DNA of 64,000 bases from Eumeta japonica (Eukaryota; Arthropoda; Insecta; Lepidoptera; Psychidae): assembly GCA_005406025.1 (NCBI GenBank), contig BGZK01001349.1, positions 1 to 64,000 on the forward strand. The letters run 5' to 3'. A program made the position numbers and the translations under genes. Positions within the stretch are counted from its first letter, which is position 1; every line of letters begins with the position of its first letter. Shown in pieces: positions 34,706-49,700 of this stretch. The notes below the pieces were generated by a model. It worked only from the letters and a program-made list of their open reading frames with translations, did no database searches and was not told where the DNA came from.

Positions 34706-37700
34706 ATGGAGTTGTCTTCTATCCCATCTAATACTTCTGATAGTAATGATTATCCTAGAACTATACCTTCACCTTTGGAAAATACGCAGGACAGTACCAA
34801 ACGTCGAAGGTAATGTAAGATACTATTATAGTTGCCATTGAATTACTTAGTTTGTGGAAAATATGATTTGTATTTTTTTATTTAGTTCTTCAAGATCTAT
34901 CAAAAGAAGACGTTTCGATGATGAACTTGTAGAATACAGTTTAGGTTTGCCTGGAGCGTCTCTAGGTAAAGGGGAGAAGCGCATACGGACTCAGTCATAT
35001 ACTAACAATTTACCTGACATGGGAGGAATACCAACAAACCCAACACCAGTCGCAAATTTTGGCGAACGTCGACGAAGCAGTGGAAAACTTCCTCTCAGCG
35101 GACGTATAGGAAGAAAATCACGACGTAAAGCTCATTTGAGTCAATTGAGTACGAAAGACCTAGGACGCTGGAAACCTACAGATGACTTAGCTCTTATTCT
35201 TGGTGCTCAACAGGTAAATTGTGTATAATCATTTTAAAGGAAAATACTGTGATAAAATTTAGTAGCTGGTAATGTTAACATATAATATTTTGATATTGCA
35301 GACCAATGACCTACGCATAGTCCATCGTGGAATAAAGTTTTCTTGCAGGTTTACTGTTGGAGAATTGCAATCTCGTTGGTATGCACTGTTGTATAACACA
35401 GAAGTATCACGTGTTGCTGTTGCAGCCATGCGCAATCTCCATCCTGATTTGGTAGCAGCTATTCAACAACAATCATTGTACTCTACAGCTGAAGAAGATT
35501 TGTTAGGAACAATTGCAAGTGTATGTAGTATTTTGTTATTTACATATTTTCTCAGTGAATTGAGTAATTCGTTGATATTCACTGAGAATTCATTTAAGAC
35601 TCAAATTATTTAGTTTTAAGTTTTTCAGTAGATTTAACTCAATGAATTCACATTTTGATAATATTGTTTTATATACAACCTTTTTTTTTCAAATTATATT
35701 TAATCTAATCATATTTACTAACATGACATGATTTGCTAAGATAATACTCCTTAAAATGATAAACTAAATTATGAGATGAAAAATAGATGGATAAAGAACA
35801 ACGTTTCTTTATTGAGTAAATATATTGATAAAAATGTCCTCTAAAAAATTACTAATTCAACACTGTTCATCTTAATGTGGTATTAACTGAATACAGGGTT
35901 AAAAATGAAGAAAATATTTGATTGCTTAAAATGGAGGAAATTTTTGTCATTTCCTTTTTTAAAAGATTTAATTAATGATCTAGAACATTATGTATATATA
36001 TTGTAAATAAATTATACTTGGAGAGAAATATTATTTGTTATAAGATGGTAATTTTTCAGATAGTCTCTTATATATAATATAAATGTTACTATATAATAGA
36101 GTGTCTGTTATTTCCCAAATTGCGTTTTGTTCTGCAAACGCCCCCCAAATTTTTAGGTTATGACCTAAAAAAATATCAGACTCAGACCAGCTCTTAATAT
36201 TCACATTAACCAGTGCCTAAATCATAATACATTTCCCATTTAAATAACATGGGATTTTTGCATTTTTTGTTAATTTTTTTCACTAAAACAAATATAACTG
36301 AGACTAATTGAACAGCTATTTCTTGTAGGAAATTTAACGTTCTACAAAAAAGATGTGAATGCTCTTTTCGATAAACTTTACCGTTTCAAAGTTATTCAAC
36401 ATCAAAGTTGTATTTTTTCTTTCTAGATGAATAGTCGAAATTTTGACTTAAGCTAAATATTACTTAGACATTGATTTATGTTTGCATCCTAATTTTATAA
36501 ATTTAGGGTATATTAACTTGTGAAATTACAAAAGTTGTGATTAACAGGCCATTTATCTATGAAATCTGTCTTCAAAGGCAGTAGAGTGGAAATTCTAGAT
36601 CTAATGCATTTTTTTTTTCTATTTTAACATATTGATAGTAAATTATGATAGAAAATGGTTCAAATTAATAATTTTGAATAAACTACATGATTTTAACAAA
36701 GATAATGTATTTACTTCATGGCAATTTTTTTGAAACTAATATACTTAACATATTATTGAAAATGTCATTATAAATACTCCTTTTCTGGCACCTTCTACAG
36801 TGCGCTCATTTGATTATTGCCAATAAACCATTTGTTCACTGCTCTGTTGTGATACTACTGCTTTTATTATTTCTTATTCTTAATTTTGACTCTACTGCCA
36901 CGTTTAATGGATTTTGATTTTCCCTTTACAAATTATCTGTGTTTATAATTTTGGACTCTAATTGCCTAGTGATTTGAATTTGCGCTAAATGCTTCAACTT
37001 GAGCTACTTATTAAATGTCTATATCAAAATGCATTATTTTTATGTTGTTGCACAGGGAAATGGTTTATTTTCTGCGAGATTATATCAGGAGCAATTGCAG
37101 TATTAAGGAGAACAGCAGCAGTTGGTTCACTACCTCCATCACAGTGTTTTTATTAACACCCATACTGTAGAAATTTGCCTAGTGAAATTTTATTTATTTG
37201 TACACTTGTACATTGGAATTTTTTGGTCATTTTAAAAGGTGGTGTTAAACATTCTTTTGAAGTAAATCTCCTCTAGCTGCCACTTTCTCAGATCTTTTTT
37301 AGAGAAAAGTAACAGCTTTCGAACGGAAGCGACATTCTCTTCTTTACCAACCTAATATATACACTTGTATGTATGTATTGGTCACACAGGATATACAACT
37401 TAGTCTGGTTGAGAAGTGAGTTTTCTGCGAAAAATAGTTAGCACAATTTTAAAAATATGGGGTTTGGTTTTTTGGATTCAGAATTTTATTCTGAAAATGG
37501 GGTATTTTGGAATTTTTTTGCTATCAAAAATTGCAATTGTTATTAACAAAAAACGAAGAGAGAAAAAAGTGGTCTCGGTATCTTAGCAATAACTTCAAAA
37601 ATATTAAAAAAGCTCCATTTTGAAAAAAGATTCTGAAAGAGGAGAAAATTTCATGAAAAAAGTCACGACTCCCGAAATTGTAGCTCCATTATTTATAATT

Positions 37701-40700
37701 TTAATTTAACGTTGAAAATAGCATTCCGCGCGACAGTTTCAACGTTGTCGCGTTGCCGCCAAACAAACTAAGCGTCACAAAATAAAGTTTTTTTTTTAAT
37801 ATTTTTTATCAATTAAAAAATTTGAATAAATTATAGTATCATTTAGACACTTGAAGGAATAGTGGGAGCGGCCACCGATTTTATTAACTTATAAATTGTT
37901 ATAACTTCTTAACTATTGATTATACGGTCTTAGACATTCAGGAGGATCTAAGACCACATTGATGTAGTGAAATATTTAAAAATGCCAAATATATATATTT
38001 ATAATTTTTCTAAGTAACGAAAAAAAAATAATATAAAAGTCAGAATTTATTTATAACAAATTGTTTATAAAGTAAACAATGAAAATGTTGTTAAAAAAAA
38101 TTGTTTTCTTTTTAATTCTATTTAAAATTAGAAATTATGATTTTTTGGAAAAAACTGATTTCTTAACTAATAATTTAAAGGTCGGATACATAAAAAAAAA
38201 CGGTTATTAACAATTAAAAAATTTTTTTAAGAAAAATTTTTTTTTCCAAAAATCATTATTTCACTTTGACAATATAATGGCAAAAAAAAAACTTTTATTA
38301 ATATTAAATTTGTCTATTTGTTTATAAAAAATTTTTAAACAAACGATGTAAAAAAATTTTTAACTAAGCAATGAAATGTAAAAAATAGATTAAAAAACAG
38401 TAAAAATCAAAGATTTCGTAAAAAAATTTTTTTAACTACATTTTGCAGATTTTTCATTTTTTGTTAACTTCGAAAAATCATTATAAACAAATAAAAAAAC
38501 TTTAATAAATTTTTATACCGAATCTTGTTTATTGAGTATATCAGAATAGGCTTCAAGAAGAAAAAGATTTTTAGCTACATTATATAAGCTTTTATGACAG
38601 ATTTTATGTTAGCTTAAGTTCATGAAAAATTACTTAATTAACAATTGAATAACTTAAACAAAAATCAAGTTAAAAACCTTTTGTAAACCGGACTGTATTC
38701 CTTCAAGTGTCTAAATGATACTATAATTTATTCAAATTTTTAAATTGATAATAAATATTATAAAAACATTATTTTGTGACGCTTAGTTTGTTTGGCGGCG
38801 ACGCGACAACGTTGAAACTGCCGCGCGGAACGCTATTTTCAACGTTAAATTAAAATTATAAATAATGGAGCTACAATTTCGGGAGTCGAAAATTTTTTCA
38901 TGAAATTTTCTCCTCTTTCAGCATCTTTTTTCAAAATGGAGCTTTTTTTTAATATTTTTAAAGTTATTGCTAAGATACGGAGACCACCTTTATCTTTCTT
39001 CGTTTTTTGTTAATAACAATTGCAATTTTTAATAGCAAAAAAATTCCAAAATACCCCATTTTCAGAATAAAATTCTGAATCCAAAAAACCAAACCCCATA
39101 TTTTTAAAATTGTGCTAACTATTTATCGCAGAAAACTCACTTCTCGACCAGACTTACTGCTGTATAGTTAGATATTATTTACATGAATAATGTGGAACTG
39201 GCTCAAAATATTATAACCCTATACATTGTTGCGATTTAATCTTTGTAGTTACAGTGCTTATTTTAATTGACAATAATTATGTGAAAATTTTATATAAAGA
39301 CAAGTGTAATAAAAGATAATTGCGAAAAGTTATAAAACAAGTGTTGTTAAAAATTCACTATGAGACTGAGGAAAATTTTACCTCTTCATTGGTAAATAAA
39401 TGTAAAATTCAGCAAACTTATCATAACCCAGCCTAAAAAGTATAAGCTTTTAATTACCAAAATTAAAAATTTAATCAATAAAATTTATAATTTCATCATA
39501 TCAAAATTAAAAAGCTGATCTATAAAATTTATAATTTAATTACAAAATCAATATTACAATATAATTATTAAAATATTTTTTCCAAATTTCTTACTGTAAG
39601 TAGACAAAACACAATGGCAATTGATGCATCAAATAGCGGCACAGATTTTTCAATTATACATAAGTGCTTAGTACATAATGTGTAGTACAACTAACTATCA
39701 TTGAATTGTATATGAAATTATATGTACATATATAAGTACAATTTATGTTTGTGAAAAAATTTTAATAGGCCCAAGGGCTCTCACAGGTATGAAAAGTTCA
39801 AAATTGTATCATCAAAGAAAATAAATTATAGAATGACATAATATTTATTTTATGATTAATGTTTTTGGTGATATTTGTCATAAAAGACAAAGAAGTTTTA
39901 CTTCAACTGCGTATAAAGATTACATGTACACATATTTTTTTTTTAGTTTACACTTGTCTCAACCAGTAGTGAACTATTGTCCCGATGTCCACACCAAATA
40001 TATGAATTGAATTAGACATGTTAACAAATGAAATAGTTTTAGGGACCTTCTTGAACTCTAAGAATCACCATAACAACATCAGTAACATCTTTTTACAAAT
40101 TTGATTCTCCTTTGACTATATTTTTTTATGAAATGGTGTACTATATCTAAAAACATGATGCATACATCATTCAATATAGACTTCCTGACCACTAAAATCT
40201 AATAAACATAATGTAAATGTGACTGATGGAAAGGTCAGAAAGGGTCGTCCTAGAAAATCTTATGCAGACCATATAGGTGGCATAATAAAAAACGGCCAAA
40301 TTTTAAGCACTCGAGGAGCTTGCATGAAAAGATTGATGGATGTCAGTGAGGCAAGAGAGATATGTAAAGATCATACTATGTGGAAATCTAGTCTCTGCCT
40401 ACCCTTCTGGGAAATAGGTGTGAGTTTATATTATTAAATGTAACTGTAATGTAACTATATCAGTAAAATTGAGTTTGTCCTATTCTTAACTTGAACTGAA
40501 ATATGAAATAAAATTAATACAACTTTAATTTTTTCTTACAGAACCCGCATCCTACAATTGAAAAATTCCAAGATCTTTTAGAACAAAATCCTCACATCTT
40601 TTATTCATCCCGTACACCTAAATCTCTTATGAAACACTGGCAATTACTGAAACAGTACCAACTTTTGCCGGATCAAGCTGTTCAACCATTGCAAAAAGGT

Positions 40701-43700
40701 AAAATAGTAATGGCAATATTATTTGAAAAACACATTGTGTCAAATACGGATTACTCTTGAATTTAATAAAATGTAAATGTTATCAAATCACATTAAGATT
40801 GAGTTCACATGGTATTTTTTAAGGTTGCAATCCAAAATGGTAAAAACAGAACTCTTATAGTTACATCACGTCCGTACATGCACATGTCACAGGCATTTTA
40901 TTCAAAAACTATATGATATATATTATGAAATTTATCATGTAGGTGTCTTATATAAACCGCTATTTAGTTTGGTGGTAAAATAACAAAAATTAAAAATAAT
41001 TTCTAGAGTGGCACACCACACATGAAACAGAAAATGAAAAAAATTTTTTTCAGCGAATATCAACTTGTGGCACATATTTCGACAGTTATTTTAAAAATAC
41101 TTTAAGGTTTCTGAACAATTTTTCTGATCACTTGGAAAATTTCGGAAATAATCGCTCCGAAAGTTGCAAAAATTGTGTCCCTCTATATTTTCTAAAGCTT
41201 TGTTCAAAAACTATTGAAAAAATAATGAAGGTAATGCTTAATGAATATTTTCAACGAAAAGTATTTTGAACATAGTCAGATATCCTGTTTTTGAGTTATT
41301 GCCGAAAGAACTTCGCTTCTCAACAAAAGGATGTAAGTGCCATGAAGATATGCTCTTTTGCTGATGCACTTTAGTTTACACTAGTTTAATGGTAATAGTT
41401 GATATACTTACTTGTTTTTTTAGGTATAGGGGACTAAAGAGCTTATAACTATTCTGTGTGGGAAACATGAAAAAAGTGTAACAACATACTTTTTTCATCT
41501 GTATTGCATTTCTTTGTAATAATGGCTTCCGAACTCTATATTAAACATCCTCTAACATACTCTTGGCCAGTTTTTTTATTTCTCAAGTTGAATAATGATA
41601 ATGTAGTGCACATTGTTTAGTTAGGTAAATAGCTGATTGCTCATTAATGTTTAAGAATCATAATTATACATGGATTTTATTGCATGTAATTAAAAAATAA
41701 ACAGGTATGAAAAATTAAAACAAATGTAAAAAAAGCACAAATATAATTATAACTGGCAGTAATGTGAGCACTGATGATAAATCTTCACTAACTGTGTTCT
41801 TTTAAACACCAAAAGAAAAATGGGCAAAATTTTCTTCTACTTCATTAAGTCAGGTCATTAAGTTTTTGTACTGTTTTATTATATTTGGTATCTGGGCTGA
41901 AATTTATTATTGTGGAGCAATATCAATCGACTGCAAATGTTATGCCACAAACAATGAGGAAGCAACCAAAGGATATACCCATGCCAGTCCTTTTGTGTAT
42001 GCATAAAAGGACTCGTCACCTATTACAGTCAGACCATTATAGTTTTTGTTTTGCCACTTGTATAACTATATTTGTTTCATTTTATGAAATATAACTGTAA
42101 TCGGCTTTATTCAAATGAATATGTTTAGAGTAATCGCAAAGATTTTGTCTTTTATTTTATCCCCTCAAAGGTCAAAACCCTAGTAAACAATTTTATTTAA
42201 AGGACATTACTCTGTGTCCATGCAATGGTCACCTAAGAACCTGGAATGGTTTGAAATTATATAGTGAATTTCAAATAACCATTTATATAATGCGTAAATC
42301 TAATTCATTTAATGCTGCTATATTATAGTTGTGGCGACCACTTCAATTCTACAATATCTTGGGTGTGCTGACTTATGGCTCATGTACAATATTAATTTTT
42401 TAAAAGGTTCTCGCTGTGGGTGTGGAAACACTTCATTCAATGATCAAAGTTCTGCACCAGGACTTAAATAACATAAACTTTTGTGGAATTAATCTATTCT
42501 AAAATTTAGTAAAATGTTAAGAATTAATATTATGATTAAAGATAGTCTTAAAAAAATCAATTTTGTTTGTAATAATAATTTTAATAAACATTCTATAATA
42601 AAAATCGAAGTGATTAGTAATTGAAGCTACATGTATTCGTTTTAAAAATTTTCACTCAGTTGTAAATAATTTTTTTGGTGTTGTCAATATAACATTTGTT
42701 TCCTATTTTATTTTGAAGAATCCAATGTATCCTGTATTAGTTTTGTGTAATGACGTGATTCATTTGAATGTTTTTAATCACTGAAGCCTTGTACAATTCA
42801 ATGAATAATTTACTTACCTCTACCATGACCTTTGTTGGATTGTTGAACCCATTTGAACTAAATGCTTTGTTCTTATTTTATTGAAAAACCTATCAATGTG
42901 AAATGTTTGTATGATAAACATTTCGTAATATTTTTATATTTCAATCCATGTTAATAATAGTAGACCAAATAAAAATATAAACTGCAAATTGCTTAATATG
43001 ACAAGTAATTTACAAACACTTATAACTGAAGCATGTAGAATTCATCAAAACCTATTAGATGCTTTAATTAGAAAAAAACTTGTAACAAGTGTAGTGTGAA
43101 CTGCGTGCGATTGTTTCCAACGACTACCCCGTCACTGCTTACGCGGTCTCGCGTTCTGTTTGCGGATTCTTCGATGACGTCTTTTCCGAGATATGGACTA
43201 CAATGACGCAACGACAAAGCGTCTGTATTAGTCTCTAGTTGCGATGGACACGCTTTCCGCTAAAGGATTGCCCCGCGTCAAGACGCGGCTCAACTTTTGA
43301 ATCTATGTTTTATTGCTAATGTAGGCTTACTGTTTATCTTTCCACCATGTACATGTACCATCTCTGGTATGTATTTGATTTGTTTGAAAACAACTTGGTT
43401 AAATTTTAAGATTTTTAAAGAAACTTCCAGATAAACCTCAGCCAGTGGAGATAAAAGAAAAATTTGTACTAAAAATAACTTCTAAGTTATTTATTTTATT
43501 GAAAGAATATGTTCTCGTAATAGACCCATGTAAAAAAAATAAATTTGTTTATTTTTTCCAAGATTTAAAATAATTTTTTTTTAATAATGTCTTGGAAGCA
43601 CCTGCCATTATAATGCCATCACCCAGATACAACTATCATTAGTTTCTGTCCATTTGTGTTTAAAGTTAACTCGATAGCTTGCACATTCTTTGTTTATTGT

Positions 43701-46700
43701 TTTCTGTTAGTGTTTTGAACTTGATTGTCATTATTTTATTCTAATTAATAAAGAGTACTATATTTTCACATATTTTTTGCTATTGCAAATTTATATTGAG
43801 TAAAAATAAAATGTGTTAACACACACATTGACACTATAATTTTAGCTATGTCATTGAAACAATATGTTTTTAAGTAATATAAATCGAGAACCAAATAGGA
43901 AAAACAAATATAATAATTTACAAATATAAGTATAATCATTTTGAGTTCATTTTATTATGACTTAGGCATAATTTTACATGGAAATGTGTGAATATATGAA
44001 GCATCCAATTATACACAGCTTGTGAGCTAAAACACGACTACTATGAAAATGAGTTGATAGACAAGTAAACAGCAGTAGGATCTTGTTAAGCACTGTTGAA
44101 AAATGTGAATTCAAAATTTTAAATAACATTTAATTTTGTAGGTGAGAATGTGACATTATCTGATGCTGAAGAATCAACAAACGACACTGAATTGCAGGAT
44201 TTAGGAGACGAAAATGTAGAAATTGAAATGCAGTTAGCAGACAGGTAAAATAATCCTAAAAACAGATCCATGGTTGTGAAAAACAGGTAGACAAAGTCTT
44301 GCTAACTAATGATCAACATCTCCAATAGTAAGTCAGCTCGCTGTAATACTTATGTGCCGTAACCACACATTCAACTTAAGAAGTTTATGGACTGTTATGC
44401 TATCAATGTCACTAGATTCTTTTTGATATCCTTAGATATTTTCTTTTTTTCAGTAAAATGTTTTTACTTGACTGTTCTCCATCTACTAAAACATATGTAG
44501 TCTGCTGTCAAGCAATATTTTGTTCGTCTTTGTTTTAGGTTCCTATTTAGATTTATTTATAAGTGTAACACTTATAAAGACATCTATTTAATATATGTGG
44601 TAAAGCCATTCTGTGGTCAACCTGGCTGCAGCATGAAAATGAGCTAGCTCGATCGGTGAGAAACTACACACAAAAGAGAAACCTGAAGTTACAGCTTTTC
44701 TGTTGCATTTCGTCCATTAAATAAGAGATTTGCTGGTGACTCCTCTGGAGTTACGAGTGTTCATGAGCGGCGATGACCACCTACTTTATGGTGACTTGCA
44801 AGCTTGTTGGCCCCTTGGAAATGCTATAAAAAAAATTTATGCTTTTTGAAAGCATGTTCTTGTTTTGTTACCATTTTATTAAACAACAATAGCCATTTTC
44901 ATCTGAATTAAAAATTAAATATTTGTGAGTAGGGTTGCCAACCATACTGTCAAATAGAGAATTGTACTCTGTTTTATAATCTATAATACTAGTAGAGAGT
45001 AGACTAAAATATTCTTTTAACTGAAACTCTTTGTTTCTTTTGATACAAAATATTAGAAATACATGTGACACCCTTAAAAGTGTGTTAAGTAACGATTTAA
45101 AAGATAAATAGATTTGTTTTTTTATCTACAAACTTCTGTATCTAATATTCTATCATGTGAGGTGTTAATTCGCGGAAATCCATAATAGATGCTTGCCTGC
45201 AACATGCATTAACATGCAGTGTGCAACCCACCTCTGACCCTCTACTACAAATCTACCCAAAGAATTGAATATTGATCCCAGAGGATTGACAGATATCGAA
45301 CTGAATATATTGAATCTAAGTGTTAATTTTCCTGGTGGATGTGATTGTCTGCATTTTCTTGAGAATGTGCCTGGTTGGCACTTCAAGTTCTTCTAAAATT
45401 AAAATAAATGATTGTTTTTTAAAATTTTATAATCTACATTTATGCTTTCTGAAAACTAATATTCTTTATTACTTCTAAAAATCGCTATACGTGAGATCAT
45501 CTTTTTATCTGTTTGTCGCCTTTTTTTTTCTCAGAAGTGCTAAAGATTGGTGTAGTATAGTGAACCATATCTTAAAAATTGATTTAAACTGTAAAATGTA
45601 AATTTAAATATAATAGAGTTCAAAAAATGTTAGCGAAAAGACATTGTGTGGAATATGAAATAAAAAGATAGAAATAAGTTATCCAAAATTGTGTATATTG
45701 AGTAAAGTATTATTGTAGTTTTACATTATTTTTAGAAAGCTGTCGAAAATAGCATTTCACACAACACACTAAATCTGTGATCCTTCAATTTTAGGTAAAA
45801 TGATCAGTGAAAACTTTATTGAAAGAAAATTGGCAAGGTGCTAAAATTTAAAATCTGTGTGATTTGGAAATCCTTGTAATTTTCTCATGAAGTTTTATGT
45901 GTCGAAATAGTTTCTAAATATAGGCATTCTATTCAAACTATATTGAAAGTTACTGAACATTTTTAAGTATTAGATTCTGTCAAATGATGTTATTAGCTTT
46001 TGTAGATTTTATGTAACCAATTATTTAAAATACATTTTAGAAAGCATTGGTTTCCATGACCATATGCTATCTTTCAGTAAAATTTTAAAGTCAATAGTAC
46101 CTTACTTTTATTAATTAGGTTCTAACTTGTCAGATTTTGTTTGCATTCTTTGTTATTGTTTGCACAGACTATTTTGTATTAAGCCAAATCAATAAGAACT
46201 TTCGAGATTCTTATGATGGAAATGTGATAGAGCTTCGACGCCAATTAATTACTGTTCTTCTGGAGTCGATTAGAGAGCGCGTAACGTAGGAGGATTGATT
46301 AAAGTATTAATAGCTTGTTATGGTCGTGCCCCCACCTGGAACACTATTATCTTGTTCAGCTTAAAAACAGCAGATAATACATTAACGATTCTGCAGCATG
46401 AATTATTGAATACAATGAAGTGGGTACACTAATTATTTTCAATAATCGGAAGTTGTGAAAAACATTCCAATTCAAATTTTTTTTGATGAGTTCTGTCATA
46501 TGGTGGTCTGTGTGGTCGTTGCTCTATAGAATCTTATAGTTTCTAAGGACCCTGTGACTCGTGCATTTGAATTGGAAGCAGGAGCATTATGCCTAAAGAC
46601 TCCTGGAAGTTAGTAGGACTGAAAATGACAACAGAAGGAGAACCTTCTTGCTCATGTTATTTATTATTAATGCGCCGAACCGCACCATCTGCGAATTTAC

Positions 46701-49700
46701 TGACGACGTGCTATAAAGGAAGTAAATCGTAAATGATGATATGGCACGTGATCCCTTCGGCACAAAAGGAAATTAGTCTGTACTGTTGTATAAGTACTGG
46801 CTGAAAGCCGTGCAGTCTCGATTGTAGTCTCGCAGGTTGGTTATAATTATTAATAGGATATAAAAAGATAGGATATTTTTAAATATGTCGATTTATTTGC
46901 TAGCCATGACGGAAACTTAAACAGAATCGCTTGATATATCACTGAATAAACATTGAGAACATTGATTAAGCAATCTCTATGACGGGTCCCACTTGCTCGG
47001 GAGAATAGGTGGAAATTCTAATCAATGAAATGAAGGATAAAAATGTTATTGAGCCCTTATCAGGGACGTGGTTTTCGTTTTTGGTTTCGCTAAAAAGAAG
47101 GCTGGAATAACAAGATTCTGTATTGAATTCCAAGATTCTGTCTCAATAATGCAATAAAGAAAAATACCCTTCCACTACCTACTTTAAATCGACGTTACAT
47201 TACACTACTTCAAATCAACTTTACATTATGTACTACATGGTATGAAGTGGTTCTCCAATTCTGATCACAATAAATTTAAGGAAAAACAGAGTTGATAGGA
47301 AAGGGCCTTTGATACTTTAACATCTAGCTGTTTAATGCTATGCCTACCTTTGAAAGGATGAAACAAGTATTGGTAGGATTAACTGCAGAAGCAAGTCTAG
47401 TTTGCCTACATGATGTTATATTTATAGGAAGGGATTTTGATGATCACGTATAAAAGTTGGAACCTGCTCTGTAAAAAAATCGACACGCAAACTTGAATAC
47501 ATAATGTAATAATTTGGCTCCTTTTGAAAGACTGGTGGAACACTCACTGGTAGAAAAGTAAACGGAAGAGCATATCTACTATATCTGAATTATGTTAAAG
47601 TTACAGGAAAGGCATTTTGATGACCGCCTACAAAAGTTGGAGCAAATCCTACAGGAAATATGAGATGCGAATTTGAAGGTCAGCCAAAAGAAATTGTTAC
47701 TATTTCGGAGAAAAATCAACTGTCGGGGCCTTTTGATTTCGTGGGATATAATCAGAACTAATTCCGACAAGCTCAAAGCAGTCAAAAACTGACTAATACC
47801 GAGAGGTAAACTGGAAGTGCGGATATTTTTTGGACTACTTGTGTTACTACTTCAAACGCTTTGTGATAAAAGATTTTTAGATATCGTTTTACAAAATTTA
47901 ACTGAAAAAATTGCAGTTTCAATGGGATAAGCGGAACAAGACTGTCTTTAACAATTTCCAACATCGATGGGTGAAATACCTATTTATGATTATCTGGATG
48001 TGCGATGGATGACTTAGATAGGTATAGGCTTGATTAAATGTTTCTAATCAATCCTATATGTAAGACATCCATCATCTAATTAAAAAAGCAGGATAGCAAT
48101 CTGTAAGAAGAAATCAATGAATAAAAAAAAATATTGTGTGAATAAATGGCCGTGTCTGAAGCATTAAATATCTGTATTAGCTTAAAGTAGCTGCATTTTT
48201 CATTGTAAATCACAACATAAGAAGCTTTATCATGTAACGAAAATGTACAATTGCAATACGATATTAATATAGACGATGCAATATATGATAATGTAATACA
48301 TATTGCTAGGTCGTGTAGAAGGCGATTCGAGCACACCTTCCAAAGGTTTAAAGAAGCAATAATGTGAATGGTTTTCGTCTTATTTTCCATTAACATAAGC
48401 GCGCTTAGATAAAATGTCGGTTTTGGTATTCAAATGTGGCGAAAGGCTAGCTGCGTAGTCAGATTATGCAAATAGAGCATGAAAATCAGTGCTGCGCGCC
48501 ATTGATTTTCAAAATAGAATGTGAGAAAAACACAGATAGAAACTATGCCACAGTAAGGATGGTTCATAGATACCAATGTAAATATACTATTGTCGAACAT
48601 AATTTAGAGCTTGATTAATTATCATAAGTGATAAAAATAAGTAACAGTTTGGTGGAAACATGTATATAATGAATATAGATTGTAAATCGATTTTAAAAAT
48701 AAGGAGATGTAGTAGATTTCTCGCGTAAGCACCGGCAAGTGTGCAGAGTTGTCTGAAGCAAGATTCTAAATTAAATATTGGTGTATACTTTTGTGCCTCT
48801 TCTGTTTGATTGCAGCGGTTGACAGAAGAGAAGAGGGAAAGAAATCTGTGGCCTCAGAGGGTGAAGTTAGTGTGTGTAACATAGGCATTTTATTTATATC
48901 ACTTTCCCATTTTGAAACCATAATCCATCACAAGATGTGACTAATGAATCCATTATTTATATAGACCCAAGCAATAATATCATAATAATAATTATAATAG
49001 TTTAACAATAATAATAATAGTTTATAATAATAATAATAATAATAGTTTATAATAATAATAGTTTTATTTCAATGGAAAGACAGTCGGGAAGTCGAGATAG
49101 CATATTTCAGTAAGTCCTTGTCTAAGCTATGGAGGAAGCTAGGCTATTGGCTGTAATTAAAACTTCAGTATTTTTGAAAACACTGGAATGAAATTTTCGC
49201 TTGCGTATAGATCATCCAGCATTACAATTGTTTCTGTAAATTAAGAACCCTTAAAGTCAGATTGCATGTTGGGTAGAACAATTCTAATGAGACGAGTCAC
49301 AGAACAAAAAAGGGAAGTCTCATGGAAATGACGATACAATTTTTCGCAAGCCGCGCTACTTGTATTGCCGACATTACAATAAATAGGAAAGAAAAAGCAA
49401 TATGTGTGTCAGTGGGTTCTATATAATTGGTTTGAAAAGAGTCAACCTCAAGTTTCTTGCTCGTTCTTCTTGAAGAATAACTGCTTTACGAACGAGTGAC
49501 AATTAAAAAAAAGTGGAAAGAATTAAAAAATTGTAAATTCTTTAAATGTTATGACATATTGCAATTATTATATTATAAATTATGAAATAAAGATTTTCTG
49601 AATTTGAATTCGACATGTTGAACGTCGGATGCGGTCTAGAAACAAAAGTGGAGAACGTGCTGCCCCAGCTCTGAGCTGACAGCAGTACTCCTGATGAGGC

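Noticed and set aside
40219..40437. Extra Mcrs1 exon before exon 4
   Set aside because: Its peptide is a LINE C-terminal tail, and exons 3 and 4 already join in phase with continuous homology.
45165..45386. 73-residue minus-strand open frame
   Set aside because: Looks protein-like but has no family signature, and both strands are partly open; probably a repeat or chance.
48973..49062. Repeat-spacer array resembling a CRISPR
   Set aside because: The units are TAA microsatellite runs, and the host is an animal.
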